A DNA stretch of 64,000 nt from assembly GCF_017916295.1 (NCBI RefSeq), contig NZ_JAFMSS010000005.1, forward strand, positions 1 to 64,000. Reading direction: 5' to 3'. The notes beneath the pieces are model-generated. The model was not told the origin of the DNA. It worked only from the letters and a program-made list of their open reading frames with translations, and searched no databases. Source of the DNA: Rubellimicrobium arenae (GTDB taxonomy: Bacteria > Pseudomonadota > Alphaproteobacteria > Rhodobacterales > Rhodobacteraceae). A program made the position numbers and the translations under genes. Of the stretch, positions 16,881 through 25,099 are shown piece after piece (position 1 is the first letter of the stretch; each line of letters opens with the position of its first letter).

Positions 16881-17979
16881 CACCACCGGTATCCATCGCG
16901 TCTCGAAGACCCTCACCGACGGCACTGTTCGTCAGTATCACTACGCCTTCCGCGGCGGCCCCCTCTTCTGGAAGACCGGAGACAAGATCCCGGTCGACTC
17001 CCCGGCCTACGAAGCATCACGTCAGAAGAAGATTGCTGAGCATCGGCGGTCCAAGAGCCTGCCGCAACTGAGCCTGTCGTCGCCGGAGGAGCGCACCACG
17101 AAGATCATCATGGACCGCTACCGCGCCAGTCCGGCCTATGTGTTGCGCGCCCAGCGGACGAAGGACGACTATGACGAGTTCTTGGACTCATTCGTCAAAG
17201 AGTTCGGCCCTGACCCCATCAAGATCTTCGAAGACCCCGAGTCGGTGTCTCACATCAACGACTGGAAGCAGGCCTGGGCGCACGCACCGCGCCGGTATGA
17301 CTATGCCACCACCGTTGTGACCCGTTTCCTGAATTGGGCAAAGGCCACCGACAAGGCGATCAACACCCATCACCACTGGAAGCAGGAACGGTACTACAAT
17401 TGCGACCGCTCCCACATCATCTGGTTGCCGCAGGAACGTGAAGCTCTGCTTACAGGAGCATCTGAACGGGAGTACCGGATCGCGGTCGCAGCGCTCAATG
17501 CTCTCACGCCCCAAGACATCGGCCTGATCAAGCCCGAGCACGTTCATCCCACGCCCAAGGGTCGCCGGTTTCTCTGGCGGCGCACCAAGACGGGGAAACC
17601 CTTCAGCATCCCTCTGACTCCGGACCTCGACCGGGTTGTCGACGAGACCCCTCCCGACCAAGAATATCTGTTCGTGGCGCTCGATGGCGGCCAGTTGAGC
17701 CCGGAACGGGCTGCTCAGATCGTCCGAGCGATGAAGATGCGTGCGAATTTCCGGCAGCCGAATAGCATCCGGCAGGAACTGCGCCTGTATGATATGCGCG
17801 GCACCGCTGCGACGCGTCTTTTCCGGGCGGGCTGTTCGTTGAAGCAGATTGCGACCTACATGGGTTGGGGCATTCGCCATGCCTCCAACGTGATCGAGAA
17901 GTACGTGTGTCTCGTGCCGGAAGAGGCGGATGACATCCTAGAAAAGCTGGCACTTGCCCTGTCGCGTGAGATCGAGTGA
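16873..17979 (+). CDS. int: Tyrosine recombinase (element integrase) with unusual active-site residues
   Basis: A 368-residue phage-type integrase that would insert and excise the element. An N-terminal arm/core-binding region covers residues 1-180 and the catalytic region 185-350. Recognisable parts are the beta-hairpin lysine in RRTKTGKPFSIPL (236-248), the box II arginine in LYDMRGTAATRLF (305-317), Trp332 in MGWG, and the nucleophile Tyr344 in IEKYVCL. Two usual residues differ: where the first catalytic Arg normally sits (NALTPQDIGLI, 209-219) there is a Thr, and the His of HxxR is Tyr306. The enzyme may be a divergent subfamily or impaired. An att site is not evident in the 264 bases downstream. 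Confidence 0.8.
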   Translation: MADTTGIHRVSKTLTDGTVRQYHYAFRGGPLFWKTGDKIPVDSPAYEASRQKKIAEHRRSKSLPQLSLSSPEERTTKIIMDRYRASPAYVLRAQRTKDDYDEFLDSFVKEFGPDPIKIFEDPESVSHINDWKQAWAHAPRRYDYATTVVTRFLNWAKATDKAINTHHHWKQERYYNCDRSHIIWLPQEREALLTGASEREYRIAVAALNALTPQDIGLIKPEHVHPTPKGRRFLWRRTKTGKPFSIPLTPDLDRVVDETPPDQEYLFVALDGGQLSPERAAQIVRAMKMRANFRQPNSIRQELRLYDMRGTAATRLFRAGCSLKQIATYMGWGIRHASNVIEKYVCLVPEEADDILEKLALALSREIE

Positions 17980-18243
17980 TCGGACATGATTACGTCCTCA
18001 CGGTCTCTCTCTCTCGCTTCCGGCCTGCGGGCCGTTGGCGGAGGGTAACCTGATCGAGCAATCCAGAGATGGAGTATCTGAAGAGTTCCTAGTCTCTGGG
18101 ATCATCGAGCTGGATCATGATTGTTCTGACACATCTGCCGTGAGAAAGCGTGGCCCGGGGGTCATTGCGAAGGGGTGTGCGTCAATCAGGAATGGCGGCG
18201 TCCGTGGAAGGCCGGACTGGATGCGCACGCCTGAACCACAGCC

Positions 18244-19059
18244 TCAGGTCAGCGTCCGTGCAGCCGCAGGCTGACCGAAGGATGCGATGAAATCTTCCAA
18301 GGCGCCCGGCATGCCAGGAGTGGTCACCGACGGTGGATCGTCAGACCGCAGGTCCAGATACAGGCGTGCTGCGGCGAGGAGGCCGTCTCTGACCATGGCC
18401 GCCTCATGCCGCGCCACTGTGTCAGACAGCCGGTTGTCCCCGTCTAGGCCCAGCGCCTCGATCCGCCGCATGCCGCGCTGGGGGAGCCCCGCTCGCCGGT
18501 GCAGCATCGGGCCCAGCACCTGTTCGCGAAAGAAGGCGAGCATGCCCATGGCCTCGAAGAGCTCGCTCCGGCCGAGCTTTGTGGCCCCGTAGTGGAGCCA
18601 GATCCAGGCGCGCGCCTCAAACCAGTCCGGGTCCCGGTTGGGCCAGGCCACCGGGGCCTCGTCGAGCCGAGCCTCCAGCGCGGTAGGATCTCGGGAGAAC
18701 AGGATGGCAGGCCGCTCGATGAGCCGGTCCAGGTCGGCCAGAGTGACCACCTTCAGGTCCACATGGAGAAGGGGTGGTCCATAGAGGCAGATGAGCAGGC
18801 GCGGCTCGCCCACGTGCTCCCCCGTAAAGGCGCTGAGCAAGGGGCCAAGCACCTCGGCAAAGGCGCGGCGCGATGCGAGCAGGTCCTCCTGAGCCTCCGG
18901 CTCCGCCACCAGGACGAAGTCGAGGTCCGAGAACTCGTCCAGCCCGCCGTGGATGAACGAACCGGCCGCCAGCAGGCTGTGGATCCGTGGGTCCCGCTCG
19001 ACAGCGTCACAGATGCGCTCGAGGAACTCGGCGTGGGGCTGGGGCAGCGTGCGGGTCAT
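18244..19059 (-). CDS. Nucleotidyltransferase-fold protein
   Basis: A 271-residue protein with the nucleotidyltransferase signature GSFIHGGLDEFSDLDFVLV near residues 33-51: the Gly-Ser followed by an Asp-x-Asp pair that binds metal and NTP. The third acidic residue is probably in LLHVDLKVV. The C-terminal half is helical, as in aminoglycoside adenylyltransferases and minimal nucleotidyltransferases. The substrate cannot be inferred, and nothing shows it to be a resistance enzyme. It is the first gene of the conserved-looking chromosome after the element and is followed upstream by the acetyltransferase/exporter/marR operon on the same strand, with a 96-bp gap. Confidence 0.75.
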   Translation of the reverse strand: MTRTLPQPHAEFLERICDAVERDPRIHSLLAAGSFIHGGLDEFSDLDFVLVAEPEAQEDLLASRRAFAEVLGPLLSAFTGEHVGEPRLLICLYGPPLLHVDLKVVTLADLDRLIERPAILFSRDPTALEARLDEAPVAWPNRDPDWFEARAWIWLHYGATKLGRSELFEAMGMLAFFREQVLGPMLHRRAGLPQRGMRRIEALGLDGDNRLSDTVARHEAAMVRDGLLAAARLYLDLRSDDPPSVTTPGMPGALEDFIASFGQPAAARTLT

Positions 19060-19155
19060 CGTGTCTCCAGGGCAGCGGCTTACGATAGGGGGAGGAACTT
19101 GCCAGCAGCAACACGAGACGACCCCCTTCTGGGCAGTCCAACCTGCACCACGCAG

Positions 19156-19623
19156 CTAGAGCGCCCGCCAGAAGGTGAGCTTGCCGTCGCCTGGGCCCCA
19201 GTAGTCGGGGATGAGCGCCACGCGCTCGTAACCCAACGCCTCGTAGAGCGCCCGCGCCGCCTCCATGGGTGGCTCGGTCGAGGTGTCGATCAGCACCATG
19301 CGCGCGCCTTGCTCGCGCAGCCGGCGCTCGACTTCGGCGATCAGCGCCCGGGCCACGCCACGGCGCCGCGCGTCGGGTTGGACGCCCAGGAACAGGAGGT
19401 TCCACACGCCCGGCCCGGGCTCCGGCGACAAGTAGGCGGCCCCGGCGCCGTCTCCGGCCAGGAGCCAGACCCGGCCCTCACCCCCACCCTCGAAATGGCC
19501 GGGCAGGCTGCCAGCAAAGCCGTCACCCTCCTCGGGGGTGAACAGGCCGCAGTCGCGAATGACGGCCTCAAGGGCGGGGATGTCGGAGGCGTGCGCGTCG
19601 CGTATGGCAATGGGGTGGGTCAA
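19156..19623 (-). CDS. GNAT-family N-acetyltransferase
   Basis: A 155-residue acetyltransferase beginning MTHPIAIRDAHASDIPALEA. The start is a TTG at 19623 that overlaps the stop of the exporter gene (TTGA), which explains why no ATG is found. The acetyl-CoA pyrophosphate-binding motif is QPDARRRGVARAL (about residues 91-103), and the C-terminal ALYEALGYERV is typical of the fold. The substrate is unknown. Translational coupling to a MarR-controlled drug/metabolite exporter suggests that the acetyltransferase and exporter act on the same or related compounds, for example by detoxification and efflux. Confidence 0.85.
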   Translation of the reverse strand: MTHPIAIRDAHASDIPALEAVIRDCGLFTPEEGDGFAGSLPGHFEGGGEGRVWLLAGDGAGAAYLSPEPGPGVWNLLFLGVQPDARRRGVARALIAEVERRLREQGARMVLIDTSTEPPMEAARALYEALGYERVALIPDYWGPGDGKLTFWRAL

Positions 19624-20573
19624 TGTCGTGATCCCTGTGTATCGTGTGATGGGGCAGGCGTGTTCGTCGTGGTGAGCATGGCCCCTGCCGCTCCCACGAT
19701 CAGCACAGCGCCGGCGAGTTGGAGGGATGCGATGCGCTCGCCCAGGAACAGCATGCCGCCCGTCACCCCGAACACCGGCGTCAGGGTCAGAAACAGGCCC
19801 GTGACGCTGACGGGCAAGCCACGCAGGCCCACAAGGTAGAGCCAGAAGGCCAGCGCATACTGCACCCACCCGGACACCACCGCGAGCAGGACCATCTCCC
19901 GGGGCAGGCTGGCCGGGAGCCTCTCCAGCCCTGAGCTCAAGGCGACGGCGGCCAGGCCGACCACGACCAGAAGGCCCAGGCTTTGCTGGAGGCAGGTCAG
20001 GACCAACGGCGAGGTGTCGATCACCAGACGGCTCGAAGAGACCACATAAATGGCGGCAAAGGCGGTCCCGAGCAGAACGAGCGCGTCGCCCCGCAGGTCG
20101 CCCTGACCAAGGCCGGACAGGTCCGGCAGCGACACAAGGCAGACCCCCAGGAGGGCTGCGCCGATGGCGCCCGCCACGACCCATCCCGGCCGGACGCGGA
20201 ACACCGCCCAGGCGAGCAGGACCACGAACACCGGCTCGAGCGCGGCAACCACCGAGGCGTTCCCGGCCGTGGTGAGCGCGAGGCCGGGCACGCCCACCGC
20301 ATAGGCCAAGCCTGGCTCGAACAGCCCGGTCGAGGCGGCCCGCAGCGCCGGCCCTCGCGGTCCGAGGCGCAAGCCGAATGCGAGTACGGCCAGCCAGAGC
20401 ACGGCGACGCTCGAGGCAAGCTGGATCGACAGGAGCGTGAAGGGCGGGATGGCGTCCAGTGCCCCCTTGGTCATGACCGTCGCCCCACCCCAGCAGGCGG
20501 CCGAGCCCACCATGGCGACGACTGAGATCCCCCGGCCCAGACCGGGGCGGAGATCCTGGACCGCCTCGCTCAT
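19620..20573 (-). CDS. EamA/DMT-family exporter
   Basis: A 317-residue inner-membrane protein with about ten hydrophobic segments arranged as two EamA repeats (about residues 18-150 and 165-300), the layout of drug/metabolite exporters. I use the ATG at 20573 because it overlaps the marR stop (ATGA); the frame is open further upstream but inside marR. The second repeat ends with the usual GGMLFLGERIASLQLAGAVLI segment. Substrates of this family range from amino acids to drugs. Control by the adjacent MarR regulator is likely because the genes are co-transcribed. Confidence 0.87.
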   Translation of the reverse strand: MSEAVQDLRPGLGRGISVVAMVGSAACWGGATVMTKGALDAIPPFTLLSIQLASSVAVLWLAVLAFGLRLGPRGPALRAASTGLFEPGLAYAVGVPGLALTTAGNASVVAALEPVFVVLLAWAVFRVRPGWVVAGAIGAALLGVCLVSLPDLSGLGQGDLRGDALVLLGTAFAAIYVVSSSRLVIDTSPLVLTCLQQSLGLLVVVGLAAVALSSGLERLPASLPREMVLLAVVSGWVQYALAFWLYLVGLRGLPVSVTGLFLTLTPVFGVTGGMLFLGERIASLQLAGAVLIVGAAGAMLTTTNTPAPSHDTQGSRH

Positions 20574-21112
20574 GGTCCGTCGATCTCCACGGCGCGGCGC
20601 TCCACCGGGCAGTTGTTCCGGCCGCAGGCCTCCTCGTCGCACAGCCGGCAGATGTGATCGGCCACCGCGCGGCTCGTGGCGAAGTTCTGAAGCAGGCGCG
20701 CCATGCCGCGCTCGAGGGCGCCCCGCTCGTCGTCCTCCAGAACCGAGACAGCGCCTTCCAGCACCTCCGCTCGGGCTCGCATCGCGGCTGATCGCAGGGC
20801 GATCCCCTGCTCGGTCAGCAGCAGGCCTACGGACCGCCGGTCGGCCTTGCCTTCGCGCTGGACCAGCCCACGCCGCTCCAGGTCATCGGCCAGCCGAACG
20901 GTGGCCGAGTGGGTCAGACCGAGGATGCGCGAGAGCCCGCCCAGCGACTCGCCTGGGTACTCGCCCAAGGTGACAAGGGCCCCAAGCGCACTGGGGCCGA
21001 GGTCCGCGGACGCCTGCATGCGCCGGAGCTGTTCGTCCGTGACCGCAAGGGCTAGGGCTCCAAAGAGGTTGGCAAAACGGTCGATAGGGTCAAACCTATA
21101 TGTATGCATCAT
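20570..21112 (-). CDS. MarR-family regulator with C-terminal cysteine cluster
   Basis: A 180-residue winged-helix regulator. The DNA-binding part is LGGLSRILGLTHSATVRLADDLERRGLVQRE followed by the wing KADRRSVGLLLTEQG. The last 30 residues contain four cysteines (CRLCDEEACGRNNCP), which could bind metal or sense oxidants; this is seen in a subgroup of MarR proteins. I take the tandem ATG at 21112/21109, but an ATG at 21142 is also in frame. A perfect palindrome covers the start region, so the gene is probably autoregulated. It heads an operon with the exporter and the acetyltransferase. Confidence 0.85.
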   Translation of the reverse strand: MMHTYRFDPIDRFANLFGALALAVTDEQLRRMQASADLGPSALGALVTLGEYPGESLGGLSRILGLTHSATVRLADDLERRGLVQREGKADRRSVGLLLTEQGIALRSAAMRARAEVLEGAVSVLEDDERGALERGMARLLQNFATSRAVADHICRLCDEEACGRNNCPVERRAVEIDGP

Positions 21113-21139
21113 ACATAAAGTGATCTTTCTGTGAGTCAA
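21099..21139 (-). promoter_or_regulatory. marR promoter and palindromic operator
   Basis: TATGTATG-CAT-CATACATA at 21099-21117 is a perfect inverted repeat with 8-bp arms that includes the tandem start codons. On the minus strand a -35-like TTGACT (21139-21134) is 16 bases from TATGTA, a -10-like hexamer that falls in the palindrome. A regulator bound there would block both RNA polymerase and initiation, which is typical of MarR autorepression. Confidence 0.55.
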
Positions 21140-21239
21140 CATTTCTCGAGAACAGGCTACAGACGATCAATGCGTATTTCTTAAATTCTGCCGAGGTGGA
21201 GCTGTTTGGTTGTGCCCTTGCCGACCTGCACGCCGCGGC

Positions 21240-21713
21240 TCACAGCGCCTTCCGCATCCGGTAGTTGGTCAGCACCACCCCGCGGATGACCACCACCTGC
21301 TCCGTGATCACCGACCAGCCCTGCCGCTCGAAGAACGGCCGGGCCATCCGGCTCGCCTCAGTCGTGAGCACCGAGGCACCACGCTCCCGCGCCCTTGCCT
21401 CCACGGCCCGGTAGAGCTGCCAGCCCACGCCCCGGCCCAGGACCGCAGGCGCCACGAACGCCAGGTCGATATGCCCCCCCGTCCCAGCGAGTGTCATGAA
21501 GCCCACGAGCCGGCCGTCCTCCTCGGCCGCAAAGCCCTCCACGCCCCAGAGCCGGTCGCGCCAGCTGTCCGGACCGGGAGGCTCGCCCGCCCAGGCCCGC
21601 CGCTGCGCCTCGGTGTAGTACTTCCTTGTGCCCTCGCGCACGGCGTCGAAGAAAACCCGCGCTGCGTGCGGTCCATCGTCAGGGCGCAGCGGGCGGATGG
21701 TAACAGGTGGCAT
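21240..21713 (-). CDS. GNAT-family N-acetyltransferase
   Basis: A 157-residue acetyltransferase starting MPPVTIRPLRPDDGP at 21713; the frame is open upstream but that part is antisense to the next gene. The acetyl-CoA motif is APAVLGRGVGWQLYRAVE, and the C-terminal PFFERQGWSVITEQVV is the usual GNAT end. The substrate is unknown. It is divergent from the endonuclease/phosphatase-like gene, with only about 30 bp between the starts, so the promoters must overlap or lie inside the neighbouring genes. Confidence 0.83.
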   Translation of the reverse strand: MPPVTIRPLRPDDGPHAARVFFDAVREGTRKYYTEAQRRAWAGEPPGPDSWRDRLWGVEGFAAEEDGRLVGFMTLAGTGGHIDLAFVAPAVLGRGVGWQLYRAVEARARERGASVLTTEASRMARPFFERQGWSVITEQVVVIRGVVLTNYRMRKAL

Positions 21714-21746
21714 GTCGGTCTTCCCTGCATGTCGAAGGAGCTGGGC

Positions 21747-22550
21747 TTGAGGATCATATGCCTGAACGGCTGGGGCGGCACGCTCTGGGACGAGCTGGAC
21801 GGCTACCTGCGCGCGGAACAGCCGGACGTGCTCTGCCTTCAGGAGGTCGTGCATACGCCAGCAGCCATGACGGGCTGGCTCACCTACCGCGACGGCGACC
21901 ATGTCCTACCGCAGCGGGCCAACCTGTTCCGCGAGGTCAATGCTGCCCTGCCCAGGCACCGAGGCACCTTCTGCCCGGCGGCTCAGGGCGTGCTCTGGGA
22001 CGGCGACCAGGCGGTTCTCTCGGAGTGGGGGCTGGCCACCTTCGTGCGCGCGGACCTCCCCGTTATCGGCCAGGCAAAGGGCTTCGTGCATGGGGCCTTC
22101 TCGCCCGACAGCTACGGCGAGCATCCCCGATCGCGCACCGCCCACGCCGTTCGCGTCCACGACTTCGAGCGGGGCTGGCCCGTCACGATCGCTCACATGC
22201 ACGGGCTGCGCGATCCTGCTTGGGGCAAGGCCGACACGCCCGAGCGGCTGGCGCAGGCGCACCGGCTCGCGCGCCTCGTGGGCTCCGTGGCCGAGCCGGG
22301 GGAGCGGCTCGTGGTCTGCGGCGACTTCAACGTCGAGCCGGATAGCGAGACCTTCGAGGTGCTCGGGCGGCTCGGCCTGCACGACCTCGTGACCGGCGGC
22401 GGCCACCGGGACACCCGGACCTCGCACTACCGCAAGCCCGGCCGCCTCGCCGATTACCTGCTCGTCAACGACGCGGTTGAGGTCCTGGCCTTCGAGGTGG
22501 TCGAGCACCCTGAGGTGTCCGACCACCGGCCACTGCTCCTGACCATCTGA
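21747..22550 (+). CDS. Endonuclease/exonuclease/phosphatase-family protein
   Basis: A protein of about 267 residues of the DNase I-like fold. Signature elements are CLNGWGG at the start (Asn), LCLQEVV (Glu, metal ligand), VCGDFNVEPDS (Asp-Asn pair) and EVSDHRPLLL (Asp-His pair) at the end. These are the conserved catalytic residues, so a metal-dependent phosphodiesterase or phosphatase activity is likely, but the substrate is unknown. The TTG at 21747 has a perfect AAGGAG six bases upstream; the ATG at 21729, six codons earlier, lacks one, so TTG is the better start. There is no signal peptide. Confidence 0.82.
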   Translation: MRIICLNGWGGTLWDELDGYLRAEQPDVLCLQEVVHTPAAMTGWLTYRDGDHVLPQRANLFREVNAALPRHRGTFCPAAQGVLWDGDQAVLSEWGLATFVRADLPVIGQAKGFVHGAFSPDSYGEHPRSRTAHAVRVHDFERGWPVTIAHMHGLRDPAWGKADTPERLAQAHRLARLVGSVAEPGERLVVCGDFNVEPDSETFEVLGRLGLHDLVTGGGHRDTRTSHYRKPGRLADYLLVNDAVEVLAFEVVEHPEVSDHRPLLLTI

Positions 22551-22633
22551 GCGCTTCCAGCGGTCGCGGGCCCCGCCCGCACCACGCTGCGGGACAGCTC
22601 GGCCCCGCCTCCCGTGCCGGGATCACCGCGCAG

Positions 22634-23569
22634 CTAGGTTCTTCGCACCATCGTTCGACGCAGCCCTCGCACGAGCCGCCCATCGATCAGGGCGAGCCCC
22701 GCCCCGATCAGCGCCATGCCGAGAAGGTGCTGCGGCTCCAGCGCCTCGCCCAGGAACAGGAGGCCGAGCAGGATGGCGCTGACCGGGATCAGGAAAGTCA
22801 CGAGCAAGAGGTTCGTGGCCCCCGCCGTGGCCAGGATGCGGAAGTAGAGCACATAGGCCAGCGCCGTGGAGAGGGCCGTGAGGCCGAGGAGCGCGCCCCA
22901 GGTGGCGAGCGAGGGCATGGGCAGCGTCCAGGGCCGGTCCACGAGCAGCACCAAGGGCAGCAGGACCGCGCTCAAGGCGCAGACCTGCCCGGTGGCGGTG
23001 GCCAAGGGCGCCACGCCCATGCGGCGGAAGCGCCGGCCCCAGAGGCCAGCCAGCGCATAGGACAGTGCCGCGGCCAGGACGCCGAGCTGTGCTGGCAGGT
23101 CCGCCCCAAGGGTGCCCACGGCATCAAGGCCGATCGTCACCGCAACCCCCGACAGCCCGACTAGCACGCCCCCGAGGCGCTCGGGCGTGAGCCGCTCGTC
23201 GGCGGTGAGGACATGGGCCAGCACGACCCCGAAAAGCGGCGTCGTGGCGTTGAGGATGGAGGCCACGCCCGAGGCGATGTGGTGCTGGCCCCAGACGATC
23301 AGCGTGAAGGGGACCGCGTTGTTGAGGAGCCCCATGACCCCGAACGCCGCCCAAGCGCGGCCGTCCCTTGGTATCCGCACGCCCATGGCCCGGCACACCA
23401 GAAGCAGGATCCAGGCGGCCAAGGCGACGCGGGCGAGCACGATGGTGAGGGCCGGCAGCTCGCGCACGGCAATGCCGTTGAAGAGGAACGAGCCGCCCCA
23501 GAGCACCGACAGCGCGAGGAGCATCCCCCACTCCCCGGTGGTCATGGGACGGCTGGCGGCGGTTGTCAT
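22634..23569 (-). CDS. EamA/DMT-family exporter
   Basis: A 311-residue inner-membrane protein with ten predicted hydrophobic segments in two EamA repeats. It starts with a short cytoplasmic tail and the typical LALSVLWGGSFLFNGIAVRE segment; the second repeat ends GLLFLGEALEPQHLLGMALIGAG. It ends with the basic GLRRTMVRRT, in line with the positive-inside rule. It is a single gene, convergent with the phosphatase-fold gene. The substrate is unknown. It belongs to the same family as the exporter at 19620 but is clearly a different branch. Confidence 0.87.
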   Translation of the reverse strand: MTTAASRPMTTGEWGMLLALSVLWGGSFLFNGIAVRELPALTIVLARVALAAWILLLVCRAMGVRIPRDGRAWAAFGVMGLLNNAVPFTLIVWGQHHIASGVASILNATTPLFGVVLAHVLTADERLTPERLGGVLVGLSGVAVTIGLDAVGTLGADLPAQLGVLAAALSYALAGLWGRRFRRMGVAPLATATGQVCALSAVLLPLVLLVDRPWTLPMPSLATWGALLGLTALSTALAYVLYFRILATAGATNLLLVTFLIPVSAILLGLLFLGEALEPQHLLGMALIGAGLALIDGRLVRGLRRTMVRRT

Positions 23570-24004
23570 GTGTGACTCTTGTGGCTCTCCGGTGTGCTGC
23601 CGGCCGGGAGCTAGCCGCAGGGTGGTGGGGCCGCGACCCGGTTCTTGTGGTTTCCGCGCGGACGGTTGGCTGGCCCGGAGCTTCGGCCGGACCTGAGCGG
23701 AGCATTGATGAGGACGAGCTAGAGCCTCAGGGACAGCGCAGAAGTCATAATTGACGCACGCGTCATCGACTGGACAGGATCAATATCTTGGACTGTGCAT
23801 AAGTCCGGTGCGGTACTCGCCTGCCTACGCTGCCCCGCCCATCGGGACCGATGCTTCCACGCAATCGTGGCAAGTGGTCGTATGTGCGCCAGATCCGATT
23901 CGCTTGTAGATCCGATCCCTCGGAGCGAGTGTAAACCACGATAAACCGTGTAAACCTTGGGCCTTGGCTCGCAAGCCAGCTTTCGGCCAAAAGCTAAGAA
24001 AACA
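23570..24004. other. Gene-free stretch between the exporter gene and tRNA-Leu
   Basis: No credible gene is seen. A short perfect palindrome, TGACGC-AC-GCGTCA, lies at 23752-23765 about 185 bases upstream of the exporter start and could be a regulator site. Close to the 3' end of the tRNA there are small stem-loops (AGCTTT-N6-AAAGCT and GGCT-N4-AGCC), possibly involved in 3'-end processing or termination, with no T run after them. Confidence 0.45.
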
Positions 24005-24091
24005 TGGTGCCGGTGAAAGGACTCGAACCTTCACGAGGGGTTGCCTCGGCGGATTTTGAATCCGCTGCGTCTACCATTCCGCCACACCGGC
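24005..24091 (-). tRNA. tRNA-Leu (anticodon CAA)
   Basis: An 87-base class II tRNA on the minus strand with the 3' CCA encoded. The acceptor stem GCCGGTG pairs with CACCGGC. The anticodon stem GCGGA/TCCGC encloses the loop TTCAAAA, so the anticodon is CAA (genome 24058-24056). The variable arm CGAGGCAACCCCTCG is long, as in tRNA-Leu, and the T loop TTCGAGT is canonical. It decodes UUG. Confidence 0.97.
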
Positions 24092-24101
24092 CAGCCCCGC
24101 T

Positions 24102-24130
24102 GCTCTAACGTCCCGCATCGCCTCCGTCAA
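24102..24130 (-). promoter_or_regulatory. Candidate promoter of tRNA-Leu
   Basis: On the minus strand TTGACG (24130-24125) and TAGAGC (24107-24102) are 17 bases apart and end about ten bases before the mature tRNA. The -35 box matches five of six consensus positions and the -10 box is weak, a common pattern for stable-RNA promoters in this group. It is squeezed between the tRNA and the stop of the peptidase gene. Confidence 0.5.
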
Positions 24131-24134
24131 AGGG

Positions 24135-24974
24135 TCAAAGATCCCTCGTCCCGAACGTGTCGCATTGGCCGATGTCGCCGGACTGGTACCCCGTGTAGAA
24201 CCAGCGCTCGCGCTGTTCGCTGGACCCGTGCGTGAAGGAGTCGGGTCGCACGGCCTGTCCCGCCTCCTGTTGCAGCGTGTCGTCACCGATCTGCTCGGCC
24301 GCGTTCAGGGCCTCGTCGATGTCGCCCTGCTCGAGGGTGCCGAGCTGAGTCTGGGCATGATAGGCCCAGACCCCGGCGAAGCAGTCGGCCTGAAGCTCGA
24401 TCCGGACGGCGCTGCTATCGGCGCCCTGCTGGCTGCCCCGCTGCGCCTGGGACAGGATACCGAGCAGGTCCTGCACATGGTGGCCGACCTCGTGCGCGAC
24501 GACATAGGCATCGGCAAAGTCGCCGCCGGCCCCAAGTTGCCGATCCATCAGGATAAAGAAATCTGTATCCAGATAGACCTTCTTGTCGACCGGGCAGTAG
24601 AACGGCCCGGTCTGGGCGCTTGCTCCACCGCAGCCGGACTGGGTCGATCCCTTGAAGAGAACCAGGGTCGTAGGCTCGTAGGTCTGGCCCAGCTGGTTCT
24701 GGAAGATGTCGGCCCAGACCTCCTCGGTGTCCGCGAGGGTGACCGAAGCGAACTGGGCCGCCTCCTCGTCGGCCTGGGTCGGCTCGTAGGGACCGCTCTG
24801 GATCATGCCGCCGCCGCCGCCATTCAAGATCGGCGTGAGGTCGACCCCGAGGAAATAGCCTATCAGCACGATCGCCAGGGCACCCACGCCGCCGACGCCG
24901 CCGATGGCGGCCCCGCCGCCCATCCGGCGACGATCCTCGATGTTGCTGCTCCCGCGCCGCCCCTGCCACCTCAT
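24135..24974 (-). CDS. ypfJ: Neutral zinc metallopeptidase, YpfJ/KPN_02809 family
   Basis: A 279-residue protein with an N-terminal Arg/Gly-rich tail (MRWQGRRGSSNIEDRRRMGGG), one transmembrane span (about residues 23-42), and an extracytoplasmic peptidase domain with the zinc motif HEVGHH at 161-166 and the downstream QADCFAGVW (the Asp is a probable third ligand). This order is diagnostic of the family. The physiological substrate is unknown. The gene is transcribed towards tRNA-Leu and is divergent from dsbB. Confidence 0.88.
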   Translation of the reverse strand: MRWQGRRGSSNIEDRRRMGGGAAIGGVGGVGALAIVLIGYFLGVDLTPILNGGGGGMIQSGPYEPTQADEEAAQFASVTLADTEEVWADIFQNQLGQTYEPTTLVLFKGSTQSGCGGASAQTGPFYCPVDKKVYLDTDFFILMDRQLGAGGDFADAYVVAHEVGHHVQDLLGILSQAQRGSQQGADSSAVRIELQADCFAGVWAYHAQTQLGTLEQGDIDEALNAAEQIGDDTLQQEAGQAVRPDSFTHGSSEQRERWFYTGYQSGDIGQCDTFGTRDL

Positions 24975-25099
24975 GGCCGACCTCCACCGCTGTCCATTGC
25001 CGGTTCACAACGCGACGAGCCAGACCAAAGGTTCCCATAACCGTCTTGTCACTTCGGTCTGGCTCGGAAAGGGTGCGGGGCGATTCCCGGAGACCCGAC

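Noticed and set aside
18003..18243. Attachment site to the right of the integrase
   Set aside because: The stretch has a short TC-rich run and no repeat that I can match elsewhere in the window. The other element end is outside the window, so no att call can be made.
24005..24091. tRNA-Leu as the integration site of the mobile element
   Set aside because: The integrase is 6 kb away with ordinary chromosomal genes between, and I saw no repeated tRNA 3' end beside the integrase.
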